Shown: positions 1 through 6,664, numbered from the stretch's first letter. The stretch: 7,317 bases of DNA from Clostridia bacterium (GCA_017556845.1 JAFYMA010000093.1:1-7317); one strand, 5' to 3'. A program made the numbers and translations. Notes: generated by a model not told the origin, from the letters alone.

Positions 1-783
1 ATAATAGCTATCGCGGTTCTTTTCCCGTTTTATTGGATGCTCGTTTCGTCAGTGAAGAGTCTGACGGAGTACAATCTCCCCGTTCCCACTCTTTTCCCCA
101 AGCAGATCATCTTGCACAACTACGTGGATGCTTTTTCAACGGCTAATCTCGGCACTCTGTTTATGAACACGGTGTACGTAGGTGTTGTTTCAACACTTCT
201 GTCACTCGTTATAACGGTGCTTTCTGCGTTTGCATTTGCGCGTCTTGAATTCAAGGGCAAAAACGCTCTGTTCGGCGCTCTTCTTGCAACGATGATGATC
301 CCCGGTGAGCTTTTCACGATCACTAACTATCAAACGGTAAACAGCTTTGGCTGGATGAACACTTATACCGTTCTTATCGTTCCGTTCCTTGTAAGTGTAT
401 TCTACATTTATCTGTTAAGACAGAACTTTATGCAGATACCTAACGAGCTTTACCTTGCGGCAAAGGTGGACGGTACGTCTGATATCAAATATTTGTGGAA
501 GGTAATGATACCCCTTTCACTTCCTACGCTTATATCAATAACGATCCTTAAAATGATGGGCGCATGGAATTCATACGTATGGCCTAACCTCGTTGCAAGC
601 GACGATGCACATTTGCTCATCACAAACGGCTTGCGCGGTGCAGACTTTACGGTTGACGACATGGTCAACTATCCGGTACAGATGGCAGCAGTTGCTATCG
701 TATCATTCCCGCTGTTCCTCGTATTTATTTTCTTGAGAAAATACATTATGAAGGGCGTTTCAAGAAGCGGTATCAAGGGTTAA
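1..783 (+). CDS. Carbohydrate-type ABC transporter permease (MalG/UgpE family), 5'-truncated by window edge
   Basis: Inner-membrane subunit of an ABC importer that forms half of the translocation channel. The frame is open from base 1, so the true start lies upstream. 260 residues are visible and the family is usually about 275-300, so perhaps 15-40 residues are missing. Hydrophobic segments lie near visible residues 1-18, 50-82, 89-110, 121-139, 168-190 and 225-248. The cytoplasmic EAA loop that docks on the ATPase is clear at bases 451-525: YLAAKVDG, then a spacer ending in IPLSLP, where the usual EAA has become LAA. The C-terminus (KGVSRSGIKG) is typical of the MalG/UgpE side. The binding-protein gene follows 61 bases later on the same strand, and a partner permease is expected just upstream. 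No ATPase gene is visible; Gram-positive sugar importers often share one encoded elsewhere. The substrate cannot be told from this subunit. Confidence 0.93.
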   Translation: MIAIAVLFPFYWMLVSSVKSLTEYNLPVPTLFPKQIILHNYVDAFSTANLGTLFMNTVYVGVVSTLLSLVITVLSAFAFARLEFKGKNALFGALLATMMIPGELFTITNYQTVNSFGWMNTYTVLIVPFLVSVFYIYLLRQNFMQIPNELYLAAKVDGTSDIKYLWKVMIPLSLPTLISITILKMMGAWNSYVWPNLVASDDAHLLITNGLRGADFTVDDMVNYPVQMAAVAIVSFPLFLVFIFLRKYIMKGVSRSGIKG

Positions 784-785
784 CC

Positions 786-807
786 GTCATCCGAAGACAG
801 AGATGAC
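786..807 (+). other. Small hairpin between permease and binding-protein genes
   Basis: GTCATC at 786-791 pairs perfectly with GATGAC at 802-807 across a 10-base loop, just after the permease stop, and is followed by TTTAAC. Six base pairs is weak for a terminator. Hairpins at this place in importer operons often stabilise or partly attenuate the message, which would let the binding protein be made in excess over the channel. The pairing is seen; the role is inferred, and chance is a real possibility for so short a stem. Confidence 0.3.
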
Positions 808-844
808 TTTAACAAATAAAAAAATAAGAAGGATGGAAAAGAAG

Positions 845-2263
845 ATGAAAAGAATTATCACAGCGCTTTGCCTCGTTCTGGCTATAGCTCTTAACTGTGT
901 TGCTCTTGTTGGATGTAATTCAGGCAACAGCAATGATTTTGAGCTGGGTGAGGGCGTAACGTACAATGGCGAACCGGTTGAAATCACTTTCTACCACACA
1001 ATGGGTGCAAATCTCCGTACGGTACTTGATAAGTACGTTGCAAAGTTCAATGAGATGTACCCCAACATCAAGATCGTTCACTCTCAGGAGGGCGGCTATG
1101 ATGACGTAAGAGACAAGATCAGTACTGAGCTTACAGTTGGCAACCAGCCCAACATCGCTTATTGCTATCCTGACCACGTTGCTCTTTACAATCTCGCAGG
1201 TGCAGTAGTAACGCTTGATGACTTTATAGCAAGCACTACGGAGGTTACAAAGGCTGACGGTTCTAAGGAAGCACTTGGCTTTACACAGGCACAGATCGAT
1301 GACTTCATCGACGCTTACTATGATGAAGGTAGACAGTTCGGCGACGGCAAGATGTATACCCTTCCGCTTTCCAAGTCCACAGAGGTTCTTTACTACAACA
1401 AAACATTCTTTGATGCTAACAACATCTCTGTTCCCAAGACATGGGACGAGCTTGAAACAGTTTGCCAGCAGATCCTTGCGATAGACAGCTCCTGCATTCC
1501 TTTGGGATATGACTCTGAAGCTAACTGGTTTATCACAATGTGCGAGCAGCTCAAGTCACAGTACACGAGCGCTGAAGAAGGAAACCACTTCCTTTTCAAC
1601 AACGATACAAACAGAAATTTCGTTAAAAGATTTTCCGAATGGCACAACAAGGGCTATGTAACTACACAGGAAATTTACGGTGCATATACATCAGGTCTTT
1701 TCGTAGCTCAGACGGGCACAAAGTCCTATATGTCCATAGGTTCTTCTGCAGGTGCAACTCACCAGCGTCCTACAGCTAATGCTGACGGCTCATATCCTTT
1801 TGAGGTTGGTATAGCTACTATTCCCCAGGCTGACGTAAACAACAAGAAGGTTATTTCCCAGGGTCCTTCACTTTGCATATTCAAGGGTGAAGAGCAGGAG
1901 GTTATAGCTTCCTGGCTGTTCGTTAAGTACCTTACAAGCTGCGTTGAGTTCCAGGCTGAATTCGGTATGGCATCAGGTTACGTTCCCGTACTTGAATCCG
2001 TAGCTCAGAACGAGATCTATGCAGGCTTCATAAATAGTGCAAACGGCGGCGACAACATCGCAGCGCTTTCTGCTAAGGTTTGTCTTGAACAGAAGGATGC
2101 TTACTACGTATCCCCCGCATTCAACGGTTCTTCCGAAGCACGTGACCAGGTTGGTGCGCTTCTGCAGTACTGCATGGTCCAGTACAAGACCGCTTCCGAT
2201 AAGGACGCTATGATCAAGAAGGCGTTCGAGGATGCAGTTGCTGAATGTGAATACAAATCATAA
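845..2263 (+). CDS. Extracellular solute-binding lipoprotein of an ABC importer, UgpB-like (COG1653 type)
   Basis: Captures the substrate outside the cell and delivers it to the permease pair. 472 residues from the chosen start, a normal length for the family. Residues 1-24 are a lipoprotein signal peptide: MKR, a hydrophobic core, then lipobox LVGC with the lipidated Cys at 24. The mature part starts with a Ser/Asn/Gly-rich tether and then the family opening ITFYHTMG (47-54). Hallmarks follow: KSTEVLYYNK (177-186), VPKTWDEL (196-203), SQGPSL (338-343), SGYVPV (377-382) and a C-terminal SSEAR (429-433). These resemble the blocks that in E. coli UgpB carry ligand contacts, hence the UgpB-like call, but the ligand is not proven. 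ATG 845 is chosen because it places the signal peptide normally, with AAGG at 829-832 upstream. In-frame ATGs at 833 and 803 would add 4 or 14 charged residues; 833 abuts the AAGG with no spacing. The SNase-like gene follows 17 bases after the stop. Confidence 0.93.
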   Translation: MKRIITALCLVLAIALNCVALVGCNSGNSNDFELGEGVTYNGEPVEITFYHTMGANLRTVLDKYVAKFNEMYPNIKIVHSQEGGYDDVRDKISTELTVGNQPNIAYCYPDHVALYNLAGAVVTLDDFIASTTEVTKADGSKEALGFTQAQIDDFIDAYYDEGRQFGDGKMYTLPLSKSTEVLYYNKTFFDANNISVPKTWDELETVCQQILAIDSSCIPLGYDSEANWFITMCEQLKSQYTSAEEGNHFLFNNDTNRNFVKRFSEWHNKGYVTTQEIYGAYTSGLFVAQTGTKSYMSIGSSAGATHQRPTANADGSYPFEVGIATIPQADVNNKKVISQGPSLCIFKGEEQEVIASWLFVKYLTSCVEFQAEFGMASGYVPVLESVAQNEIYAGFINSANGGDNIAALSAKVCLEQKDAYYVSPAFNGSSEARDQVGALLQYCMVQYKTASDKDAMIKKAFEDAVAECEYKS

Positions 2264-2280
2264 TCAAAGATAAGATTTAT

Positions 2281-3639
2281 ATGAAGCATATCAAAAAAAT
2301 ATTATCAACGGTACTTTTGGTGTGTGTTGTTGCAGGGTGCTTTGCATCCTGTAACAATACGCAGGATTCTACGGGTGCTGAAACATCATCTACACCTGCC
2401 GAATTCGTCGATTATGCATCCCAGCTCAAGCTGGATATGACGACTACGACGAAAAAAATTGAAAATGTTACCGTAAAGCAATTTATTGACGGAGATACAA
2501 CTCACTTTTACGTTCCGAACACGGTTACCGATAACGGCATTCTCAAAGCGAGATATATTTCCATAAACACTCCCGAATCGACAGGTCAGATCGAGGAATG
2601 GGGCAAAAAAGCGTCCGCATTCACAAGATCAAAGCTTGAAAGCGCTACAAGCATACTGCTTGAAAGCGACACCTCTTCCTTGAATGCAGACTCAACGGGC
2701 GAAAGATATCTCGTTTGGGTTTGGTACAAGACTGCGGAAAATGAAGAATACCGCAATTTAAACCTTGAAATACTTCAGGAGGGCTTGGCAATAGCTTCAA
2801 GCTCATCGCAGAATATTTACGGAACACAGTGCATGGCTGCAATAGATCAGGCAAGAGCACACAAGCTGTACGTATATTCTGAGGAAAAGGACCCCGATTT
2901 TTACTACGGCTCAGCTATTGAGCTCACACTTAAGGAATTGCGCGCAAATCCTACGCTTTATACGGGCAAAACTGTTGCCTTTGAGGGCGTTGTAACGAAA
3001 AACAGCGGCCAGAGCATATTCGTTGAATCGTTTGACGATGAGACGAATATGTACCACGGTATATCCGTTTACTACGGTTTTTCGCTCAACGGATCAGGTC
3101 TCAGCGTTATAAAGCCCGGAAATAAGGTTCGTATAGTAGGCTCTATGCAGTTCTATGAGGCAGGCGGCACATATCAGGTTTCTGATTTGAAATATGATAT
3201 GATGGATCCTAAGAACCCCAATAACATTCAGAAATTGGGTGAAGGATTTTCACCTGCTTACGTCGAAACCACCCCCGATACATTCCTCAACGGCAAGGTT
3301 TCCGTAACGGTTATTGATGAAAACGGTGAAGAATCACTCAAGGAAGTGAAGTATTCCGAGCTCGCTCTTTCTACGTCTATCAGTATGAAGGATCTTGAGG
3401 TAGTCGATATATACGTTACGAATAACGGCGGTGATTCCGACGGCGCTATGACTTTGACCTGCAAATCGGCAGGACAGACCATCTCGGTACGTACCGAGGT
3501 GCTTACAGATGCTTCCGGTGCTTTGATAACTCCCGATTATTTCAATGGTAAGACCATTGATGTAAAGGGATTGGTAGATTACTTTGACGGTAAATATCAG
3601 ATCAAGGTATTGTCTGTAAACGATGTTGTGATACATTAA
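2281..3639 (+). CDS. Surface lipoprotein with staphylococcal-nuclease-like domain and two OB-fold-like modules
   Basis: Probable membrane-anchored nuclease or nucleic-acid-binding protein, 452 residues. Signal peptide 1-20 has lipobox VAGC (Cys20); FASC (Cys24) is an alternative. Residues about 60-200 match the thermonuclease (SNase) fold: FIDGDT (68-73), ARYISINTPES (90-100), WGKKASAFT (107-115), GERYLVWVW (140-148), NLNLEILQEGLA (159-170). Against S. aureus nuclease, D21, R35, E43 and R87 correspond to D72, R91, E99 and R142, but D40, a calcium ligand, is N96. Two beta-rich segments follow: about 214-306 (TGKTVAFEGVVT, then GNKVRIVGSMQFY, then TYQVSDL) and about 358-452 (VVDIYVTNN, then GKTIDVKGLVDYFDGKYQI). 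Both have the spacing of OB-fold nucleic-acid-binding modules, as in multidomain nucleases such as B. subtilis YhcR; this is pattern-based. The start is fixed by the signal peptide although no good ribosome binding site is present. It lies 17 bases after the binding-protein gene, so it is probably cotranscribed. Confidence 0.85.
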   Translation: MKHIKKILSTVLLVCVVAGCFASCNNTQDSTGAETSSTPAEFVDYASQLKLDMTTTTKKIENVTVKQFIDGDTTHFYVPNTVTDNGILKARYISINTPESTGQIEEWGKKASAFTRSKLESATSILLESDTSSLNADSTGERYLVWVWYKTAENEEYRNLNLEILQEGLAIASSSSQNIYGTQCMAAIDQARAHKLYVYSEEKDPDFYYGSAIELTLKELRANPTLYTGKTVAFEGVVTKNSGQSIFVESFDDETNMYHGISVYYGFSLNGSGLSVIKPGNKVRIVGSMQFYEAGGTYQVSDLKYDMMDPKNPNNIQKLGEGFSPAYVETTPDTFLNGKVSVTVIDENGEESLKEVKYSELALSTSISMKDLEVVDIYVTNNGGDSDGAMTLTCKSAGQTISVRTEVLTDASGALITPDYFNGKTIDVKGLVDYFDGKYQIKVLSVNDVVIH

Positions 3640-3642
3640 TAA

Positions 3643-3648
3643 AAGGAG
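3643..3648 (+). promoter_or_regulatory. Ribosome binding site for the repeat lipoprotein gene
   Basis: AAGGAG lies 10 bases before ATG 3659 and 3 bases after the preceding stop codon. It is the clearest ribosome binding site within the four-gene unit, in contrast to the weak site before 2281, and it fixes the start of the repeat protein. Confidence 0.75.
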
Positions 3649-3658
3649 TATAAAAATT

Positions 3659-5539
3659 ATGAAAAAACTGTTGATCTTAATTCTTGCTCTTGCTTTGGCA
3701 GTTTGCCCCCTCGTTTCGTGCGGTAACGATTCTGCAGCAGAAACATCTGCACAGACGGGTGCATATGATGTTGCATCAGCAGCAGCATTTTTGAAAAATA
3801 TGTATAAGCAGTATCTCACAGCTCCTGAAACGGGCAGAGATTTCACGCTTACATCACAGGTTATGAACAACGGTGTTGCATACACTGTTACATGGACAAC
3901 TAACTCAGATAAAGTAGTAGTTGAACCCAATGAAGCTGAAAAGCAGGTAACTATAAACGTTGATGAAAAGACACCTGAGGTTGTAAATTATGACCTTACG
4001 GCGACAGTTGCTTCTCCCTCTGGCGAAACAGCGACTGTAGTTTTCAAGCTCGTAATCCCTGCATACACTCCTTCGCCTGTTGTTACAACGGTTGAAGAGG
4101 GCAAGGCTTACAAGTTCTACATTGATCAGAAGCTCTCCAAAAAGATCGTTTATCTTGATGGCGGCGTAAGCGGCAGATACCTTTCCACAACAACTGACGG
4201 CACAAAGGCACTTGATTTCTTTGCTGAAAAGTCAGGCGACGGCTTTAAGTTCTACGCAACTATCGACGGCGCTAAGATGTATATCGACACTTATCTCAAT
4301 GATGAGGGCAAGCAGTCCGTAAAATATGCTGCTTCCACAGAATGCGTATACAAGTACAATGCTGAAACATACGCATGGGAAGTTAAAGTAGGCGACTCTA
4401 TGTACTACCTCGGTACGTACAGCACATATGATACAGTAAGTGCTTCTGCTACTTCATACATCAGCGCTGACAACACGAGAGTAAGCCAGTTCCCGATGGA
4501 GCTTGTTTACGAGGTTGTTGAGGTTGCTCCCGATGCAGGTAACGAAGATAACAAGGACGACGATAACAAGAATGAAAACAACACTACTGTTAAGGCAGAG
4601 GTTGTTTCTGCTCCCGAAGCAGAAAAGGCATATAAGTTCTACCTCAATCAGGCTGAGGCAAGCAAGATACTTTATCTTGACGGCGGCGTTTCCGGCGACA
4701 GATATCTTACAATGACCGATGATTATTCAAAGGCTCTTGACTTCTACGTTGAAGCTGCTGAAGGCGGATTCAAGTTCTTTACAAACAAGGATGGCGCAAA
4801 GAAATATCTTGATCTTTATATAAACGCTGACGGCAAGCAGGCTCTTCAGTACGCTGATGCTTCCACAGTTGTTTACTCCTACAATGCAGCAACATTTGCA
4901 TGGGAAGCAACAGTTGACGGTACAGCTTACTATCTCGGCACATACGGCACTTTTGAAACAGTAAGTGCGTCCAAGACGTCTTATATCAGCGCTGAAAACA
5001 CAAGAGTAAGCCAGTTCCCGATGGAGATCGTAACAGGTGAAGTAAAGTCTTCAACTGAAGAGGGCGGCAGCACAGCTCCCACAGTTCAGGTAGTTTCCGC
5101 TCCTGCAGCTGATACAGCTTATAACTTCTACTACTATCAGGGTAAGGTTGGTAAGACACTTTACATTGACGGCGGTATAGATGATGCAAAAGGCAGATAC
5201 TTCACTACAACAGAGGATGCTTCCAAGGCTTTGAAGGTATACGCTGAAGCAGTTGAAGGCGGTTTCAAGTTCTATACAACAATAAATAATGCAAAGCAGT
5301 ATCTCAATATGTATCTCAACGGCGAAGAGAAGATCTCTCTCGGCTATGCAGATGCAACCGACGCTGTATTCGCTTATGATAGCACAACATTCGCTTGGAA
5401 AACAACTGTCGGCGGTACGGAATACTATATGGGTACTTACAATACTTTCGAAACTGTAAGCGCTTCCGCTACCTCCTATATCAATGCTGAAAACACAAGA
5501 GTAAGCCAGTTCCCCTTGGAGCTTATTGCTATTGCTTAA
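3659..5539 (+). CDS. Large surface lipoprotein: atrophied Ig-like domain plus three copies of a ~145-residue beta-rich module
   Basis: Function unknown; architecture suggests a surface binding protein. 626 residues. Signal peptide 1-21 ends in lipobox LVSC (Cys21). Residues about 35-135 look like an atrophied bacterial Ig domain (DFTLTSQV at 61-68, YTVTWTTNSD at 75-84, YDLTATVASPSG at 111-122). Three homologous modules follow at 141-283, 315-458 and 478-623. Each has AYxFY near its start, then LYLDGGV or a variant, RYL, KALDFY, GFKFY, KYLDxY, FAWE, YYLGTY and TVSAS, and closes with NTRVSQFP. Recurring YL and YYLG strands with Gly turns resemble ricin-like beta-trefoils, which is an inference. 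The linker after module 1 is Asp/Asn/Lys/Glu-rich (291-310); the linker after module 2 is Ser/Gly/Thr-rich. I recall similar modules ending in SQFP from uncharacterised clostridial secreted proteins, some with nucleases, but cannot confirm this here. Cys is absent from all mature modules except Cys229 in module 1. Last gene of the unit before the 5553-5586 terminator. Confidence 0.85.
   Translation: MKKLLILILALALAVCPLVSCGNDSAAETSAQTGAYDVASAAAFLKNMYKQYLTAPETGRDFTLTSQVMNNGVAYTVTWTTNSDKVVVEPNEAEKQVTINVDEKTPEVVNYDLTATVASPSGETATVVFKLVIPAYTPSPVVTTVEEGKAYKFYIDQKLSKKIVYLDGGVSGRYLSTTTDGTKALDFFAEKSGDGFKFYATIDGAKMYIDTYLNDEGKQSVKYAASTECVYKYNAETYAWEVKVGDSMYYLGTYSTYDTVSASATSYISADNTRVSQFPMELVYEVVEVAPDAGNEDNKDDDNKNENNTTVKAEVVSAPEAEKAYKFYLNQAEASKILYLDGGVSGDRYLTMTDDYSKALDFYVEAAEGGFKFFTNKDGAKKYLDLYINADGKQALQYADASTVVYSYNAATFAWEATVDGTAYYLGTYGTFETVSASKTSYISAENTRVSQFPMEIVTGEVKSSTEEGGSTAPTVQVVSAPAADTAYNFYYYQGKVGKTLYIDGGIDDAKGRYFTTTEDASKALKVYAEAVEGGFKFYTTINNAKQYLNMYLNGEEKISLGYADATDAVFAYDSTTFAWKTTVGGTEYYMGTYNTFETVSASATSYINAENTRVSQFPLELIAIA
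4079..4507 (+). repeat. Tandem module copy 1 (protein residues 141-283)
   Basis: First of three in-frame copies inside the repeat lipoprotein, 143 residues. It carries KAYKFY, IVYLDGGVSG, KALDFF, GFKFY, YYLGTY and TVSAS, and ends NTRVSQFPMEL. It has TYDTV where the other two have TFETV, and is preceded by the Ig-like domain without a low-complexity linker. Confidence 0.88.
4601..5032 (+). repeat. Tandem module copy 2 (protein residues 315-458)
   Basis: Second in-frame copy, 144 residues, opening VVSAPEAEKAYKFY, with ILYLDGGVSG, KALDFY, GFKFF, KKYLDLY, FAWE, YYLGTY, TFETVSAS and NTRVSQFPMEI. It follows an acidic/Asn-rich linker encoded at about 4529-4588. The DNA GTAAGCCAGTTCCCGATGGA near its end (5006-5025) matches copy 1 (4481-4500) exactly. 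Confidence 0.9.
5090..5527 (+). repeat. Tandem module copy 3 (protein residues 478-623)
   Basis: Third in-frame copy, 146 residues, opening VVSAPAADTAYNFY, with LYIDGG, KALKVY, GFKFY, KQYLNMY, FAWK, YYMGTY, TFETVSAS and NTRVSQFPLEL. A few extra residues (IDDAKG) follow the first GG turn. It shares the VVSAP opening with copy 2 and ends almost at the protein's C-terminus. Confidence 0.9.
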
Positions 5540-5552
5540 TTATCAGTAAATA

Positions 5553-5586
5553 AAAATGCCTGCGGCAATTCTGCTGCAGGCATTTT
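5553..5586 (+). terminator. Rho-independent terminator ending the importer/lipoprotein unit
   Basis: AAAATGCCTGC at 5553-5563 pairs perfectly with GCAGGCATTTT at 5576-5586. Inner pairs (including one G-T) extend the stem to about 14 bp around a 6-base loop, 5567-5572. It begins 13 bases after the stop codon of the repeat protein. The T-run on the plus strand is partly inside the stem and short, so termination strength is uncertain. The matching A-run on the left would give a good T-run on the minus strand, but no minus-strand gene reaches it. Confidence 0.82.
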
Positions 5587-5621
5587 GCTTCAATTCAAGC
5601 GACGTATTTTTTATAATATGC

Positions 5622-5650
5622 TTGATATTTTATAAAAAGTGTTGTATAAT
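5622..5650 (+). promoter_or_regulatory. Sigma-A-type promoter for the barnase-like gene
   Basis: TTGATA at 5622-5627 and a perfect TATAAT at 5645-5650 are separated by exactly 17 bases within AT-rich DNA. Transcription would begin near 5657, giving a leader of only about 20 bases that consists mainly of the ribosome binding site. It lies after the upstream terminator, so this gene is a separate transcription unit. I see no clear operator repeat around it. Confidence 0.85.
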
Positions 5651-5665
5651 GTACAGGTACTACAC

Positions 5666-5672
5666 AAGGAGG
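5666..5672 (+). promoter_or_regulatory. Strong ribosome binding site that fixes the barnase-like start
   Basis: AAGGAGG lies 6 bases before ATG 5679. It decides against the in-frame ATGs further upstream (5556, 5649 and others), which fall in the terminator or at the promoter -10 box. Confidence 0.9.
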
Positions 5673-5678
5673 CTTATT

Positions 5679-6632
5679 ATGAAAAGATTTTTACCTTTAT
5701 TATTGGTATTTCTGCTCATTTTTTCAGGATGTGACTATACAGTTTATGATGGTTCCGATGCTGTTGACTCTGCTGTCGGCAGTATAACACCTTCAACAAA
5801 CGCTCCGTATAACGAAGAAGAACCCGTAATAACGTCAGACCCGTACGTCGGTATCAATAAAGCTGAGTTTTACGCAAACTATACTCCTGCCGTAAGCGCA
5901 AGCGATGCGTATTACCGTTCACAGCACTTTTTGATGTCGGGAAGTATTTCCGAACAGAACGAAGAACCGACCGTTGCAGATGACCGTTTGGTCAAGGGCG
6001 GATTATACGTTCGCAATAGCTCAAGCAGATATTCCGAGGATGGAAAAACATATTATATAATCGACTCGCATGGCAATATCGTTAACCGCATATATAAAGG
6101 CGGCGGATACGTGACTCTTGAAGAGGTTGCGGCGTACGTTTTTGCATTTGGTGAAATACCTGCAAACTATATAAGTAAAAAAAGTGATAATCCATCTACT
6201 AATCCGTGGGGAAAGTATTTGCGTCTTAATCATTCACGATTCTGGGGCGATACTAAAAAATATCCTTATGAGCCTTTATTGCCGCTTATAAACTACTGTG
6301 AATATTATGAGTTGGATGTTGGAACAACGGGAACTACTTGTGATCCGTCGTTCAAGGCGTCACCGTACAATAACGGTACAAAAATAACGCGCGGCGCGGC
6401 AAGAATAGTTTATACGCGGTATTACAGCAATGGAGAATTGATAAAGGATATCAATGAAAAGCATCTGTTTTATACAAATAATCACTATAATGATTTTCAG
6501 GAATATCTGAATTATCAAGGCGGATGGGGAGAAAAATTCGGTAATATTACAGGCGGCGGTAAGCTGTCAGACAAAAATAACTGCAATCCCACTCCTTACG
6601 TTCCTACCGTAAGCGAAGATATGACAAAATAA
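5679..6632 (+). CDS. Barnase-family (guanyl-type) ribonuclease lipoprotein
   Basis: Predicted membrane-anchored extracellular RNase, 317 residues. Signal peptide 1-18 ends in lipobox FSGC (Cys18). Residues about 19-140 are a low-similarity, Ser/Thr/acidic-rich stalk. Residues 144-275 align by eye with mature barnase (110 aa). VAAYVFAFGEIPANYISKK matches its VADYLQTYHKLPDNYITKS, putting catalytic K27 at K167. WGD (189-191) matches GGD, E198 sits where guanine-binding E60 lies (four before the conserved Pro), and YELDV (210-214) gives E73 as E211. TRGAARIVY (237-245) gives R83 and R87 as R238 and R242, with the same spacing. NHYNDF (268-273) gives H102 as H269. Guanine-site R59 is Tyr197. Insertions of about 17 and 12 residues lie before R238 and before H269, and about 40 extra residues follow the domain. 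It has its own promoter and terminator. No barstar-like inhibitor gene is visible. The family call is strong; activity and base preference are inferred. Confidence 0.85.
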   Translation: MKRFLPLLLVFLLIFSGCDYTVYDGSDAVDSAVGSITPSTNAPYNEEEPVITSDPYVGINKAEFYANYTPAVSASDAYYRSQHFLMSGSISEQNEEPTVADDRLVKGGLYVRNSSSRYSEDGKTYYIIDSHGNIVNRIYKGGGYVTLEEVAAYVFAFGEIPANYISKKSDNPSTNPWGKYLRLNHSRFWGDTKKYPYEPLLPLINYCEYYELDVGTTGTTCDPSFKASPYNNGTKITRGAARIVYTRYYSNGELIKDINEKHLFYTNNHYNDFQEYLNYQGGWGEKFGNITGGGKLSDKNNCNPTPYVPTVSEDMTK

Positions 6633-6636
6633 CAAC

Positions 6637-6664
6637 ACCGTCCGATGCATGTGCATCGGACGGT
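6637..6664. terminator. Shared terminator between convergent genes
   Basis: ACCGTCCGATGC pairs perfectly with GCATCGGACGGT around the 4-base loop ATGT, giving a 12-bp GC-rich stem. On the plus strand it is followed by CGTTTTATTT, and on the minus strand by GTTGTTATTTTG. It begins 4 bases after the barnase-like stop and ends 4 bases from the surE stop, so it most likely ends transcription from both sides. Confidence 0.88.

Noticed and set aside
803..844. Longer N-terminus for the solute-binding lipoprotein
   Set aside because: It would put 14 mostly polar, charged residues before a standard lipoprotein signal peptide; ATG 845 gives a normal one.
920..1177. Minus-strand 85-residue open frame within the binding-protein gene, and similar short frames elsewhere
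   Set aside because: They lie antisense to or inside well-supported genes and lack ribosome binding sites and recognisable domains.
3334..3930. 198-residue minus-strand open frame spanning the junction of the SNase-like and repeat lipoprotein genes
   Set aside because: It lies opposite two strongly supported genes, spans their boundary and ribosome binding site, and its translation shows no family motifs.
4079..5527. Tandem repeats considered as a CRISPR or other non-coding array
   Set aside because: The units are about 430-440 bases, in frame and conserved as protein; they are domains of one coding sequence.
5553..5586. Hairpin after the repeat protein considered as a riboswitch or attenuator for the next gene
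   Set aside because: It lies upstream of that gene's own promoter at 5622-5650, so it is not part of its leader; terminator is the simpler reading.
5556..5678. Upstream extension of the barnase-like frame by 41 residues to ATG 5556
   Set aside because: It would begin inside the terminator stem and run through the -35 and -10 boxes; AAGGAGG and the signal peptide both point to ATG 5679.
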